The notes below the pieces were generated by a model. That model did not search any database. It was not told where the DNA came from and saw only the letters and a program-made list of their open reading frames with translations. This document shows positions 11,101-19,623 of a DNA stretch of 64,000 nucleotides, piece after piece. Position 1 is the stretch's first letter. Each line of letters starts with the position of its first letter. The translations under genes and the position numbers were made by a program. The stretch lies in contig JALBYF010000005.1 in the NCBI GenBank assembly GCA_023212725.1, positions 124,001 through 188,000 on the forward strand. Reading direction: 5' to 3'. The DNA comes from Tranzscheliella williamsii. Lineage: Eukaryota; Basidiomycota; Ustilaginomycetes; Ustilaginales; Ustilaginaceae.

Positions 11101-11368
11101 TGCCTCCTTTAACCCAAACAATGTCGCCGGGGCCGAAGGACAAGACGGCAGCCACATGTCCGGCTCAGGCCTTGGCGCCGGCGGAGGAGGCAACGAAGAC
11201 TTTAGCGTGTTCGGATTCGGCGGCTCGATGAACGACATTTTCGATTTTGACCTCTCCACCGATGGTGCCGGTGGACAGAGCATGGCCGGAGATGCTTGGG
11301 AGAACAACTTCGGCAGCCTCTTTGGCAGCACTGGCGGGCACGGGGACGGAATGCCAGGCGGAAGCTAG
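8168..11368 (+). CDS. LisH-domain transcriptional regulator (Flo8/Som1/SSDP-like)
   Basis: 1,066 residues. A LisH/LUFS domain lies at about 222-290 (LDVYVWDYLSRRGFKAAAKAL followed by the TPQGLLFEYWAIFWDVF block), the arrangement seen in fungal Flo8, Som1 and Adn1 and in animal SSDP. The rest is low complexity: His/Gln repeats before the domain, then long Gln/Pro/Met/Gly-rich tracts, a basic patch (KGKKGNLRQRKNSKAATK) and an acidic-aromatic C-terminus (EDFSVFGFGG, DIFDFDL) that resembles an activation domain. Fungal relatives act with cAMP/PKA signalling in dimorphism, adhesion and virulence; that role is inferred here. The open frame begins at a GTG at 7973, but the upstream segment looks like leader sequence, so the first ATG at 8168 is chosen. 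Confidence 0.85.
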   Translation: MNGPATATHGQAFVTSNPQSLNPSPSPANTPTDHAAANATPRGQVNAWGWPPKFTHPSQAQQPGSSHPFSLPAAAAPPSIAAGASMYNPQTQLSHQQPGHPQHQQQHPQQHHQHQQQHQHPHQHQQPPNPQALAQSEATIYPPQPYGNPGVFSGPNPSTSPNSAGISKTPNSSANMSKKRTSSKSPDLESKRLRLPDDANENKPDSNLASADGRIWGEEATKLDVYVWDYLSRRGFKAAAKALMNEACMAEPPEVPLKTPQGLLFEYWAIFWDVFAARSGRGGAEAAAYFEYQESRNVQRLADANRKAEMLDSQFQAPDNSGRFPSLVMPGHSNDPHAGAAAAINGRPGAAPPVWNPAALPQAQQQQLLITAAQRQNIPLHEIKNLPPASRMALINSMNPNNPINAQAMRPGINGQQMEQQLQARLQQQQALHRMMQQQRQPSAQNPMSMPMPGTPGQGQMAGHMQARPPIPPQSMPGTIGSPAPPTPGGVPDGRRSVGPGQTLASDPNRPEHLQSIPPGAQQSAMPPGAATAGPPQPPQQHPQLNPQQQQMVMSQFQNVQAAMREEWMKAQNAPNQTTAADFYANVQAYQAKAQGLQNLLRAQSNYQGGPGSVSNGAQTELPGGTPGPPTHPGQPGQPQARPPNMMGSGSMPGSGGGSPAGNMVNLTPQQRAAQIANAQAAAGRITPAMATHDPGLMASMMGSNNMPNGTGPRPPTPHHQNGPDGQPLPPGQAQPGLGAGQQQQGPGPQHQGGFAQPTPQGPGQGQMQHPGGPARPPSAQQDRSDDPNTNHFSSAQVTSSPATIQRPMMQRTASTQPGAGAGGMGPPGPTSISSPSPRTQAGNLQQTNSTQQSQDGSPAAANVPNTPKMGSAEKGKKGNLRQRKNSKAATKTPTLPAASVPGSSAPSSSASVAPPSNGGPAPSTPAATSAPTPASTSAATPGRSDAPPSSAPPQMTSQPQESIMPPPPGPMSVADSGASFNPNNVAGAEGQDGSHMSGSGLGAGGGGNEDFSVFGFGGSMNDIFDFDLSTDGAGGQSMAGDAWENNFGSLFGSTGGHGDGMPGGS

Positions 11369-12028
11369 CCACCCTACTTGCACCTCCCAAAGGCGGGCGC
11401 GGACTCGCACAGGCTTGCTGTTGGCTCTACCTTGCCTGTGTGAGCACTCTGTTTGCTTCCTTCTACAAAGGCTTGACTCCCTGCTACCGCCCTCTCTACT
11501 CCTCTATCTCCACCCACTCGTCTACAGTCACATTCCCCCTTGCTCTTCTCCCTGCCAGTCTCTTCTCTGTGTCACGATGACCCACTCGGTTGTAGCATTA
11601 TCCGCCCAGCTTCCATATTCGCCCAGCTTTCCATATCCGCAAAGCCCTCCACCTTCTTCTACCGCGGCTTCGCTGCTATCATGAAGGCCATGAATGCGGC
11701 GCAGCCTCGCTTGATGCAAATTCTGGACCTCATATAAGTTCATCATAAGGAGGGTTGACGAGGAGAATAATTGCGAGAGGGACGTGTTAGGTTGTGCGCG
11801 CATGTCACGTGGCAAGTGGTGCGGGCCGATTTTTGAGAAGAAAGCCTCTGGCTGCAAGCACGCCCAGCTAAGATGCCTACCCACTCATCATCCACTTCCC
11901 GTCCGCCGCTGCTGCACTGATACCTCTCCATCTGCTCTTGCCGAGGACGTCAGAAGGGAACACTGGGACTGGGCCAAGGCTGCGCTAGAACAGGACGTTC
12001 CGACTGTTGACGGGGCAGAGAGTTAACA
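11369..12028. other. Intergenic region between LisH gene and uS13m gene
   Basis: Holds the 3' region of the LisH gene and the promoter of the mitochondrial ribosomal protein gene. The first 280 bases are C/T-rich. No additional gene is evident. Confidence 0.4.
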
Positions 12029-12717
12029 ATGTACCTGCTCGGCGTGCATTTGCCAGACCACAAGCTGGTGCGGGTAAGTACATTGGCACATGCCGAGGGG
12101 GATGCGGGGGGTTGGGGGAGTGTTGGTGCTGTATGCTGACATGGTGGTTCTTTGTGCAGATTGCGCTGACGAGTTTCTATGGGATTAGCGAGGCGACGGC
12201 GAGCCGGCTGTGTGCGCGACTGGCGCTGCACGAGCGGGCGGTGGTGTCTACGCTGACGGAGGCGCAGATCACCAAGATTTCAGCGTATCTGTCGTCGCCG
12301 GGGACGATTAGTGCTGGACGGGCGCAGCCGCTGTCGGCGGTGTCGGTGTTGGCGGGCGGGGGGGTGGCGGAGGGAGGAGCGGAGGTGAAGGCGGGGACGG
12401 GGGCGGTGCCGCCAAGCCTGCGCGCCGACGCAAAGCAGGATGCACTACGCCGTCTCAAGATCGAAGAGGACCTCCGCCGCGAGGTGCGCGCCAACGTCGC
12501 TCACCACGCCACCATAGGCACCTACCGTGGCCGCCGCCACGCCGCCCACCTCCCCGTCCGCGGCCAGCGCACCCAGAGCAACGCCCGCACCGCAAAGAAA
12601 CTCAACCGCCTCGAACGCAGAGGCTTCGCCACAAACCCCCCTGCCCCCGCCCCCTCCGCTACACCTTCCCTCGCACAGCTCCTCGCACCCCTTGCGCGCC
12701 TCCGCTTCTCCGCATAA
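12029..12717 (+). CDS. SWS2: Mitochondrial small-subunit ribosomal protein uS13m
   Basis: Spliced model: exon 1 12029-12073 encoding [15 protein letters not shown], intron 12074-12159 (GTAAGT donor, CTGAC branch point near 12137, GCAG acceptor), exon 2 12160-12717. The 200-residue product shows the S13 signature: an N-terminal 'LGVxLPdxKxVxIALTxxYGI' start (here joined across the intron as [13 protein letters not shown]), the helix-two-turn-helix region and the C-terminal [20 protein letters not shown] motif. It is a small-subunit head protein of the mitoribosome. A Gly/Ala-rich insertion sits between the two conserved blocks. Splicing of the short first exon is required to give the family N-terminus. 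Confidence 0.9.
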
Positions 12718-13031
12718 ACACACCCTCTGCCTCTTTGTACTCTATCATCCCCCCGAGCCCCGAACATCATCCGTTGCGATAGGTTTCTGCAGACCCTCTG
12801 TACTAATTGCACACCACAGGCGAACCCCCGTGCAAAGCACCTGCTGGAAAGGCGCAACGAGGCAGTACAGACTACGCTGGCCAGACGAAAATGGCGTCGG
12901 CTTGCGGTGAATGATGAAAACGGCTACGATACAGTTAGAGAAGCCAGTACGTGGAAGGAGCAGGGGGATGAGAACGGGCGGCGTGGACGGAGCGGGGGGC
13001 GGGGCAGGGTCGGCCAAGGCGGCGCTGTGGC
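12718..13031. other. Convergent 3' intergenic region, uS13m / calcineurin B
   Basis: About 310 bases between two stop codons. Nothing beyond expected 3' ends is seen. Confidence 0.4.
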
Positions 13032-13559
13032 TCAGAAGAGGTCTTCGAGGGTGAGCTGTTTGGCGACGTCGGTGTTGGCCACCATGGCCTGGAACTCGTC
13101 GAAATCGAGCTTGCCGTCGCCGTCAGTGTCGGCCTCCATGATGGTCTTGTCGACGATCTGCTGGAGCTGCTGGTCCTTGAGGTTGTTGCCGACCATCATC
13201 TTGAGCACGAGGAAGAGCTCGCCGTTGGAGATGAGCCCGTCGCGGTCCATGTCGTACACCTTGAACGCGAACCGGAGCTTCTCGTCGCGCGAACCCTGGT
13301 TCGAGAACGCCGAAAGCCCCGCAACAAACTCCTGGAAGTCCACGGTCCCGCCCCCGTCCTCGTCGAAGATGGCGATCAATCGTAACGCGAGCGGGTTGTT
13401 GGCGATCTGGGGGATCTGCAGAAACTCATCCTTGTCAATCGAGCCCGAGCCATCGCGGTCCAGCTTCATGAACCGCTTCTTGAGACGCTGGATCTCCTTG
13501 TTGTTGAAATTCGAGTTCTGCTCGATCTCCGACAGGAGCTGCGACCCTTGCTGACCCAT
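13032..13559 (-). CDS. CNB1: Calcineurin regulatory subunit B
   Basis: 175 residues. Four complete EF-hand loops are visible at 34-45 ([12 protein letters not shown]), 66-77 ([12 protein letters not shown]), 103-114 ([12 protein letters not shown]) and 144-155 ([12 protein letters not shown]), each with Asp at position 1 and Glu at position 12. The C-terminus QLTLEDLF and the segment [22 protein letters not shown] are diagnostic of calcineurin B. It binds the catalytic A subunit and makes the Ca2+/calmodulin-activated phosphatase complete. The frame extends 10 codons upstream, but the ATG at 13559 gives MGQQGSQLL with Gly2 available for the N-myristoylation known in this family, so that start is chosen. 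Confidence 0.96.
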   Translation of the reverse strand: MGQQGSQLLSEIEQNSNFNNKEIQRLKKRFMKLDRDGSGSIDKDEFLQIPQIANNPLALRLIAIFDEDGGGTVDFQEFVAGLSAFSNQGSRDEKLRFAFKVYDMDRDGLISNGELFLVLKMMVGNNLKDQQLQQIVDKTIMEADTDGDGKLDFDEFQAMVANTDVAKQLTLEDLF

Positions 13560-14308
13560 AGTGACGAGATCAAATGTGGCTGCTACCAACTGAAAAGAAG
13601 CCGATGGCTTGCCTAGGTCAAGTAACCGAAACCTACGTCTATGAACAGGGCAACAAACTACCAGAGCTTGTCACGGTGGTGATGCAGAACTGGGATAGCG
13701 AGCTGGAACGGCGGCCAACCTCTGTACGGGCGAAGGGACGAGCCGGCAAGTAGCAGAGAGAAGAAAGGTTGACAGCCCACGTGGGTATGCAGTCCAGAAG
13801 CGTCTTGAAGGTAGTGAACAGGTTCTTGCGGCTTGACGATAGGTGATAGCGAGGCAGGAGGAAGATGGCTTCGATGCGACGCGCGAAGTGTGAGTGTTGG
13901 TCTCCTCGGGCGATACTCACACACACTTATGACTATATCCCCGTTGTTAGGTTTGAGGTCTGTACCAGATTTCGCACGAGTGGAATCAGTCGCTGCTATG
14001 TGTGATCGTGGCTACGCGGCCCAAGTAAGGCTTGCGACTCCACTTTGCTTGGACCATCCAACCAACACCACCCTTGCAGACCACCCTTTTGATCGCTCGA
14101 GCAACCTGCACGCTTCCGTTTCTACCTCGTGCCATTGCAAGCTGATTTGAAGGAAACGTACCATCCACGGCATCCATAAGCTCCGAAGCTCCAACGCATC
14201 GCTTCTCTCGCGCAGCGCAGCAGCTTCTTGCTTTTCCGGCATCCGTGCGCTCCCACTCGCCTCCTCGTCTCAGCAGCGGAGCCACCTCGGCGGAATCAAG
14301 CCGCAAAT
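13560..14308. promoter_or_regulatory. Divergent promoter region, calcineurin B / proteasome beta1
   Basis: About 750 bases separate the two start codons. It contains no convincing coding frame and should hold both promoters and leaders. Confidence 0.4.
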
Positions 14309-15105
14309 ATGGCGGTGAATGGGATGGACATCACTGGCCACCTCAAGAAGGGTGAGGTGGACCTGGGGACCTCGATCATGGCCGTCGCATACGACAAGGG
14401 CGTCATCATGGGCGCCGACTCGCGCACTACGATGGGATCCTACATCGCCAACCGAGTTACCGACAAGCTCACACATCTCTCGGACCGCATCTACTGCTGC
14501 CGCTCTGGGTCTGCGGCGGATACGCAGGCGCTCGCTGATATTGTCACCTACTACCTCGACATGTACGGCACAGAGATGGGCGGGCCCCCGCAGACCAAGG
14601 TCGCCGCCAACCTCTTCCAGGAACTCGTCTACGGCAACAAGGACCGCCTCTCCGCCGGTATCATTGTCGCAGGCTGGGACAAGCGCAACGGCGGTCGCGT
14701 CTACAACATCCCCCTCGGAGGCGGCGTCTTCGAGCAGCCATGGGCCATCGGCGGCTCCGGCAGTACCTACATCTACGGCTACTGCGATGCCACATGGAAG
14801 GCAGGCTGGGGCAAGCACGAGACCCTCGAATTTGTTAAGAACGGTAAGCTCGCCGCCCGCACCCTACCTTATCCCACTTTCCATCCCCTCTCAGCTGACC
14901 TAACCCTCTCTGCCTTGCTCATCTCCTTTGTCTCCTTTGTCTCCTTTGCCTCCCGCTCTTACGTCCACTAGCCCTTGCGTTGGCGATGAGGAGAGACGGA
15001 TCTTCGGGCGGCACCATCCGCATGGTCGACATCACAGAAGACGGCGTAGAGAGGCATTTCGTCCCAGGAGACCAGCTCCCCGAGCTCGCCGACAGAATTG
15101 TATAA
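14309..15105 (+). CDS. PRE3: 20S proteasome subunit beta1 (caspase-like)
   Basis: Spliced model: exon 1 14309-14843, intron 14844-14971 (GTAAGC donor, TAG acceptor), exon 2 14972-15105, giving 222 residues. A 20-residue propeptide ends at Gly20-Thr21; mature Thr1 is followed by the catalytic set Asp17 (MGADSR), Lys33 (TDKL), and Arg45 (CCRSG), the last setting the acidic (caspase-like) specificity of beta1. Exon 2 supplies the expected tail from the conserved Ala-Leu-Ala through MRRDGSSGG and [16 protein letters not shown]. It is one of three active proteolytic subunits of the 20S core. The intron ends with three CTCCTTTGT-like repeats forming the pyrimidine tract; reading through it would stop exactly at the acceptor TAG and truncate the subunit. 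Confidence 0.95.
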
Positions 15106-15205
15106 CAGCCGTCTTTCTCAGCCACTCATCTACCGTCCCGTCCAGAACACCATCGCAAGACCCACGTTCTGAGCCACACTCTCTTTCGTGCGTGGCGGCA
15201 AGCAT

Positions 15206-15290
15206 GCAGGGCGGTATAAAAGCCAATGACGGCACAGGGCGGTATAGCGGTAACATAATGACGGGGCAGGGCGGTATAGCGGTACTCTAA
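15206..15290. repeat. Three imperfect tandem copies containing AGGGCGGTATA
   Basis: Units begin near 15206, 15233 and 15265, each with GCAGGGCGGTATA or CACAGGGCGGTATA, and two carry AATGACGGG/C. The first copy includes TATAAAAG (15215-15222). They lie in the 250-base gap between the convergent proteasome beta1 and VAC14 genes. Confidence 0.7.
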
Positions 15291-15356
15291 TTAGCGTCGA
15301 GACGGGGTGGGTGCGGGTGAGATGGGGTACGAGTGACAGGCTGGGCTGGGTGCTCA

Positions 15357-18300
15357 TTAGCGGAGGTTGGAGCCCTTGCTCGGGTTGCGCGAACCGGGGG
15401 CGGAGGAGGGTGTGGCGGGGGGTGCGTATTTGCGGGCGGCGGAGGGGCTGGCTGCGCGGGCGGGGGAGTTGGAGGGTGCGGATGCGGCGGAGAGGTTCAT
15501 GCCGAAGAAGCTGGAGGGGGCGGGGGGGCGGGCCGGGGCTGGGTTGTTGAGGCCGAGGCCGATGCGGGCGGGGGTGGCGGGTGTGGGTTGAGGGGCGGGG
15601 GTGAGCTGGCTCGCTCTGCGGCGGGCCTGGCCAGCGGTGCCGCGCGACACCGCGTAGTCGGCGTCGGCCGCCATGCCGGCGGCACCGGGCCCGAGCGCAG
15701 CCTGGCGCCGCGCGCGTTCATGCTTATTCTGGACGAGGCGGAAGTGGTGCAGCAGATCGCCCCACTTGAGCTCGGGCACGGCCGCACCACCCCCGCCCGC
15801 CGCGCCCGCCACGCCCGGACCCGCTCCCCCCTTGCCAGCCCGCGCCGAGTAGCTCGACCGCGGCACCGAGTGCAAGAATCCCAGCCCGTTCACCGCGTTC
15901 AACCGATTGCGCAGCGTAACAAACGCGGAACTCTGCGGCAGCAGCATCAAGATCCCGTACAGACACTTGAAGAGGTACGGATAGCGCTCGGGCTCAAGAA
16001 GCTGCATGCGCAGTGCGGTGAAGATCGGCGACTCGAGCAGCTGCACCAGCTTGTCGATCTGGATCAGCAGCGACACGGTGATCTCAAGCTCGGCGAAAAT
16101 GGTTAGCAAATTGCTGGCGTGCTCGTACGCCTGGGCCAGCAGGCACAGGCTGAAGGCAGCCACCGCGTTGTGGCACCAGCACCGATAGATGGAGGCGAAA
16201 AGCAGCTGGCCATCTCTTGAATCCAGGTTCCGTAGTTTCTTTCTAAAGTCTGCCAGTTCGGGCGAAGTGATGAGAATGATGGCAAGATTCTGTACCATGA
16301 TACTGGCGAACTCCAGGTCTTCATCCTTCTCCAGAATTTCTGCCAGCGTCCGGAAGATCCGTTCGGTATGCAACGACGCACAGAGCTGTCGAATGATGAG
16401 CGAGCCGCGAGTCTCGAGCAGCCGACGGTCGGTGCTGAACAAGCTGAGCAGATTGGCCATGAAGGCGTGAAAGTAAGAGTCTTCCGACGCCGAGCTGATC
16501 TGGGCGAGCAGACGCAGATCGCAGCGGATAACTTCGTCCGACGGATCGGACAGCGTCTTGAGCAAAGCGGGGAAGGTGCCGTCGTCCATGGAAAGGATCT
16601 TGCGCGGACTCTTATGATGGAGCATGAGCAGCCATTCCAGCGCCGTCACACGCGTCTCTTCGTGCTCGTCAAGCAGCTGCAAGGTCAAGGCGTTGACGGT
16701 AGTCTGATAATCGAATGGATCCGCCTCTGTCGGCGAACTAGCGGCGTCCGTCGTCGATGCACCGGCGCGATCTTCCTCGGCGGCGTCTGACAGGCTGATG
16801 GCAGCAATGCCTGCAGCGGGTTCTCCGTTCAGTGTACCCGCCCGTGCACGAGGAGATAGCGGTGTTGCAGATGAAGATGCAGCTGCAGCATTCGTAGATG
16901 CAGAGCCAGCGGTTCGGGACACGGAAGCATGTCTGGCGGTGCCGCCAGCGTTAGTGGGACTGCTGGCGTTGCCCCTCTCCCGCCCAGTCGAGCCTGAACT
17001 GAGCGGCCTCGACGGAGTGGGTGCCGCGCGATGGGCCCGGGATGGGGACGAAGGTGGTGGGACCTCTTGGATGACTCGGTACAGATTGACATTGGTGGCA
17101 TGCGCGGCACTAGCAATGGCGGGACTGTGATGGGCCAAGCTCGGCAGAATGGCGGAGATGAGCCGCGGGGTGAAAGGGACCACAACCTCTTTTACAACCA
17201 GAAGGAATTCGGCGATCCACTGCAACGTGGTTGCCTGAATCTCTTCGTCTGGATAGCCAATGTGGTTGATAAGAATCTCCATGATCGCGGCATAGTCGAT
17301 CCTGACTTCGGTGCCGTCGACCCAGATATCCTCACTGTGTTGGTCATCATGGTCGTCATTTGCCTCTTCAATGCCTGTGGTAATTGTGCTGCTATCCGTG
17401 TGATCGGGCGAGGCATCTGACCGGCTCGGTTTGGACAGACCTGCACTACGCCCCGAGACGGAGGCACCGTCCTGAGATGGGCCAGCTTCGTCGCTTCGTA
17501 TAGAGGCATGGGGTTGGGTGTTTGCATCTTTACCCTTTCTACGTTGGGAGCTTGCTTGCTCTGCTTTGCGGTGCTCGTAGGCCTTTCGACGTGATCCATG
17601 CTCGGCTGCATCTTGAATTTCTCGCAGGAAGTCGGCGACGACGTTGGCGGTAGCAACGCGGACATCGGTGTTGGGATCGCTGAGATACTTGAGCAGACCA
17701 TCAAGGAAGGCGGGAAGATAGCTGACAAGCTCGAGCTCAGGTACTGAGCCAAGGACGGTGATCCAGCTGACGAGGTAGTTTCTTGTAAAGGGGCTTAGCA
17801 CGTACATGCGCTCCGCCAGCAACGGTATGAATCTAGCGAGGGAAAAGACCTTGTTGGATGCGGTATCCTCTGCATCTATCTGATGGGCCTTCTCGCGCGC
17901 GACATCCAGCTCGGCAGCACCACCGGTAACACCCTCATCGGCATCTTGGTGGGCGCGGATCAGCGCTATGTCCTGATACTGCGAGACGTAGTGAGGAGCG
18001 GCCTCGCAGACAATGTCTTTGAGCAAGCGATCGAGCAGCTCGGCTCCGTTCTTGACACTCAGCTCGGAATCCGCGGCGAGCTTGGAGAGAGCATCAAAAG
18101 TCTCGTTGAAGTAAACCAAGATCTCGCCCTTGCAGACCTTGGCAATATTGTAGAAGCTTTCGCAGGCGAAGTAGCGGATTTTACTGTCGGGATCGTTGAA
18201 ACACGCTAGGACTGGCTTGGCAATCTGTTCGAGAAAGGGCGCAATCTCAACGCCCAGTGCGATGGCAATGCCGGCAAGGCCTATGAGTCCGCCGTTGCGA

Positions 18301-18479
18301 GCATTGACGTTCTGTGGAGTGATGGTGAGAAAGGAGCAGAGTTGCTGTACGATCAGATTGACGCGTGCGCGGTCTCCCTTGGCGAGACAGTCGCGTACTT
18401 GACGTTCCAGATCCAAGGTAGCTGCCTTGCGCTTGTCGTAAACCCGGTCGAGGAGAGCCTTCTGCAGTGCGGCGTCCAT
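15357..18479 (-). CDS. VAC14: VAC14, scaffold of the PI(3,5)P2 kinase complex
   Basis: 1,040 residues in one exon, longer than animal Vac14 (about 780) because of Ser/Ala-rich insertions. The N-terminal HEAT region starts LQKALLDRVYDKRKAATLDLE and continues VNARNGGLIGLAGIAIALG and SVKNGAELLDRLLKDIVCE, which are strong Vac14 signatures. The central block AIMEILINHIGYPDEEIQATTLQWIAEF and the C-terminal Fab1-binding region with LSDPSDEVIRCDLRLLAQIS and GILMLLPQSSAFVTLRNRL are also present. Vac14 oligomerises on the vacuole/endosome membrane and holds Fab1/PIKfyve together with Fig4. The insertions (about 300-400 and 490-590) and the Pro/Ala-rich tail after about 930 look disordered. The ATG at 18479 fits the family start. 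Confidence 0.96.
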   Translation of the reverse strand: MDAALQKALLDRVYDKRKAATLDLERQVRDCLAKGDRARVNLIVQQLCSFLTITPQNVNARNGGLIGLAGIAIALGVEIAPFLEQIAKPVLACFNDPDSKIRYFACESFYNIAKVCKGEILVYFNETFDALSKLAADSELSVKNGAELLDRLLKDIVCEAAPHYVSQYQDIALIRAHQDADEGVTGGAAELDVAREKAHQIDAEDTASNKVFSLARFIPLLAERMYVLSPFTRNYLVSWITVLGSVPELELVSYLPAFLDGLLKYLSDPNTDVRVATANVVADFLREIQDAAEHGSRRKAYEHRKAEQASSQRRKGKDANTQPHASIRSDEAGPSQDGASVSGRSAGLSKPSRSDASPDHTDSSTITTGIEEANDDHDDQHSEDIWVDGTEVRIDYAAIMEILINHIGYPDEEIQATTLQWIAEFLLVVKEVVVPFTPRLISAILPSLAHHSPAIASAAHATNVNLYRVIQEVPPPSSPSRAHRAAPTPSRPLSSGSTGRERGNASSPTNAGGTARHASVSRTAGSASTNAAAASSSATPLSPRARAGTLNGEPAAGIAAISLSDAAEEDRAGASTTDAASSPTEADPFDYQTTVNALTLQLLDEHEETRVTALEWLLMLHHKSPRKILSMDDGTFPALLKTLSDPSDEVIRCDLRLLAQISSASEDSYFHAFMANLLSLFSTDRRLLETRGSLIIRQLCASLHTERIFRTLAEILEKDEDLEFASIMVQNLAIILITSPELADFRKKLRNLDSRDGQLLFASIYRCWCHNAVAAFSLCLLAQAYEHASNLLTIFAELEITVSLLIQIDKLVQLLESPIFTALRMQLLEPERYPYLFKCLYGILMLLPQSSAFVTLRNRLNAVNGLGFLHSVPRSSYSARAGKGGAGPGVAGAAGGGGAAVPELKWGDLLHHFRLVQNKHERARRQAALGPGAAGMAADADYAVSRGTAGQARRRASQLTPAPQPTPATPARIGLGLNNPAPARPPAPSSFFGMNLSAASAPSNSPARAASPSAARKYAPPATPSSAPGSRNPSKGSNLR

Positions 18480-19623
18480 ATTGGCAATCTACGAGATCCG
18501 GTTCTGGTATGGCAAGAGAGACTCTGCTTGTCACCAAAACGACGTAACGGATCACGGTTGCGTATACAAGCCAGAGGACGAACGCAACGCTACCAGTACA
18601 GGATCTGTAGAGGGCGAGCTCACGGTAACGGCCAGCCGGTTCGGTAGGATTGAAGGAAGGATGAGGGTTGGTCAAGCAGAGAGGAGTGGTAGCTAGGAGG
18701 CAGGGATATACGCACAGACGCCGCAACCAACGCTTCGTTCAGGGTCCTGTGCAGCGACCAACTTAACAGAACCGTTGCGTTGGTGGATTCCGCGATTTAA
18801 CAGGCCCACGTCCATATCCAACCCAACACTCGAACCTTTCTTCTGTATAGCAAATCAGGCGTTGGCAAGTAGGTGCTCTGAACCGCTTCTTGTATCAAAT
18901 GATCAACCCACTGTTGGACTGCTGCTTACCATCAGCAGTGCTCCAGAACAGCCGTGGTTCATGCATGGAAGATTGATTTCACAGAAATACAAATTTGTGA
19001 TGTGACTGCGATTGTGATTGTGGAGAAAGCACCAGGATACGTGAGCATGGCTGTCGCGTTACGTGTCTGGCGGTGCGGTGCGGTGCGTGTAGGAGCGACG
19101 ATTTCGAATCAGGGCAAGGCAGCCATGATGGTTGACCGACAAATTCACAATTTCCAGTAACGTCAGCCCGAGTCTAAAGAGCTTTTAGTGCAGCCCATCC
19201 GTTTTCGCAGAAAAAAAAATTTCGCCGAGGATATCACATAGCAAACGGCTGCTCCGACCTTGCTCCTCCTATCGATACGAATCGCGCCCGCCAACCGCTT
19301 TAGACAGAGCTAGCTTCGCAAGATCCGAGGGTCCAGCTCCTCGCAAGAGCCGAAGGTGCAGCTATCCATCCCCATCGTTTCCCATCGCTAAATACAAGCC
19401 ACAGTCGCGGCGCTGTTACAACGGCAGCGATCGATAGAATCGCCAAGAGCCGAACAACTTCAACTTGCTCGACCATTGAATTCCAGAATCGTCTTTGCTG
19501 TACTCGACCGACCTGAGAGAGATCTATGCTAGCTGGCTGTTGACAGGGTTTCGGCCGCGGCACTTGCTAGAGAACGTCATCCTGAGCTGCGGACGTCCTT
19601 GTCTCTGCTCCAGAACCAGCATC
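18480..19623. promoter_or_regulatory. Divergent region, VAC14 / USP gene
   Basis: About 1.1 kb between start codons. It includes short GT-rich simple repeats (near 18995-19025 and GGTGC repeats near 19071-19090) and an A-run at 19211-19219. No tRNA-like fold or coding frame was convincing. The open frame of the USP gene enters this region only through a TTG at 19495. Confidence 0.4.

Noticed and set aside
19095..19125. B-box-like GATTTCGAATCAGGG suggesting a tRNA
   Set aside because: No matching A-box, acceptor stem or anticodon arm could be folded around it.
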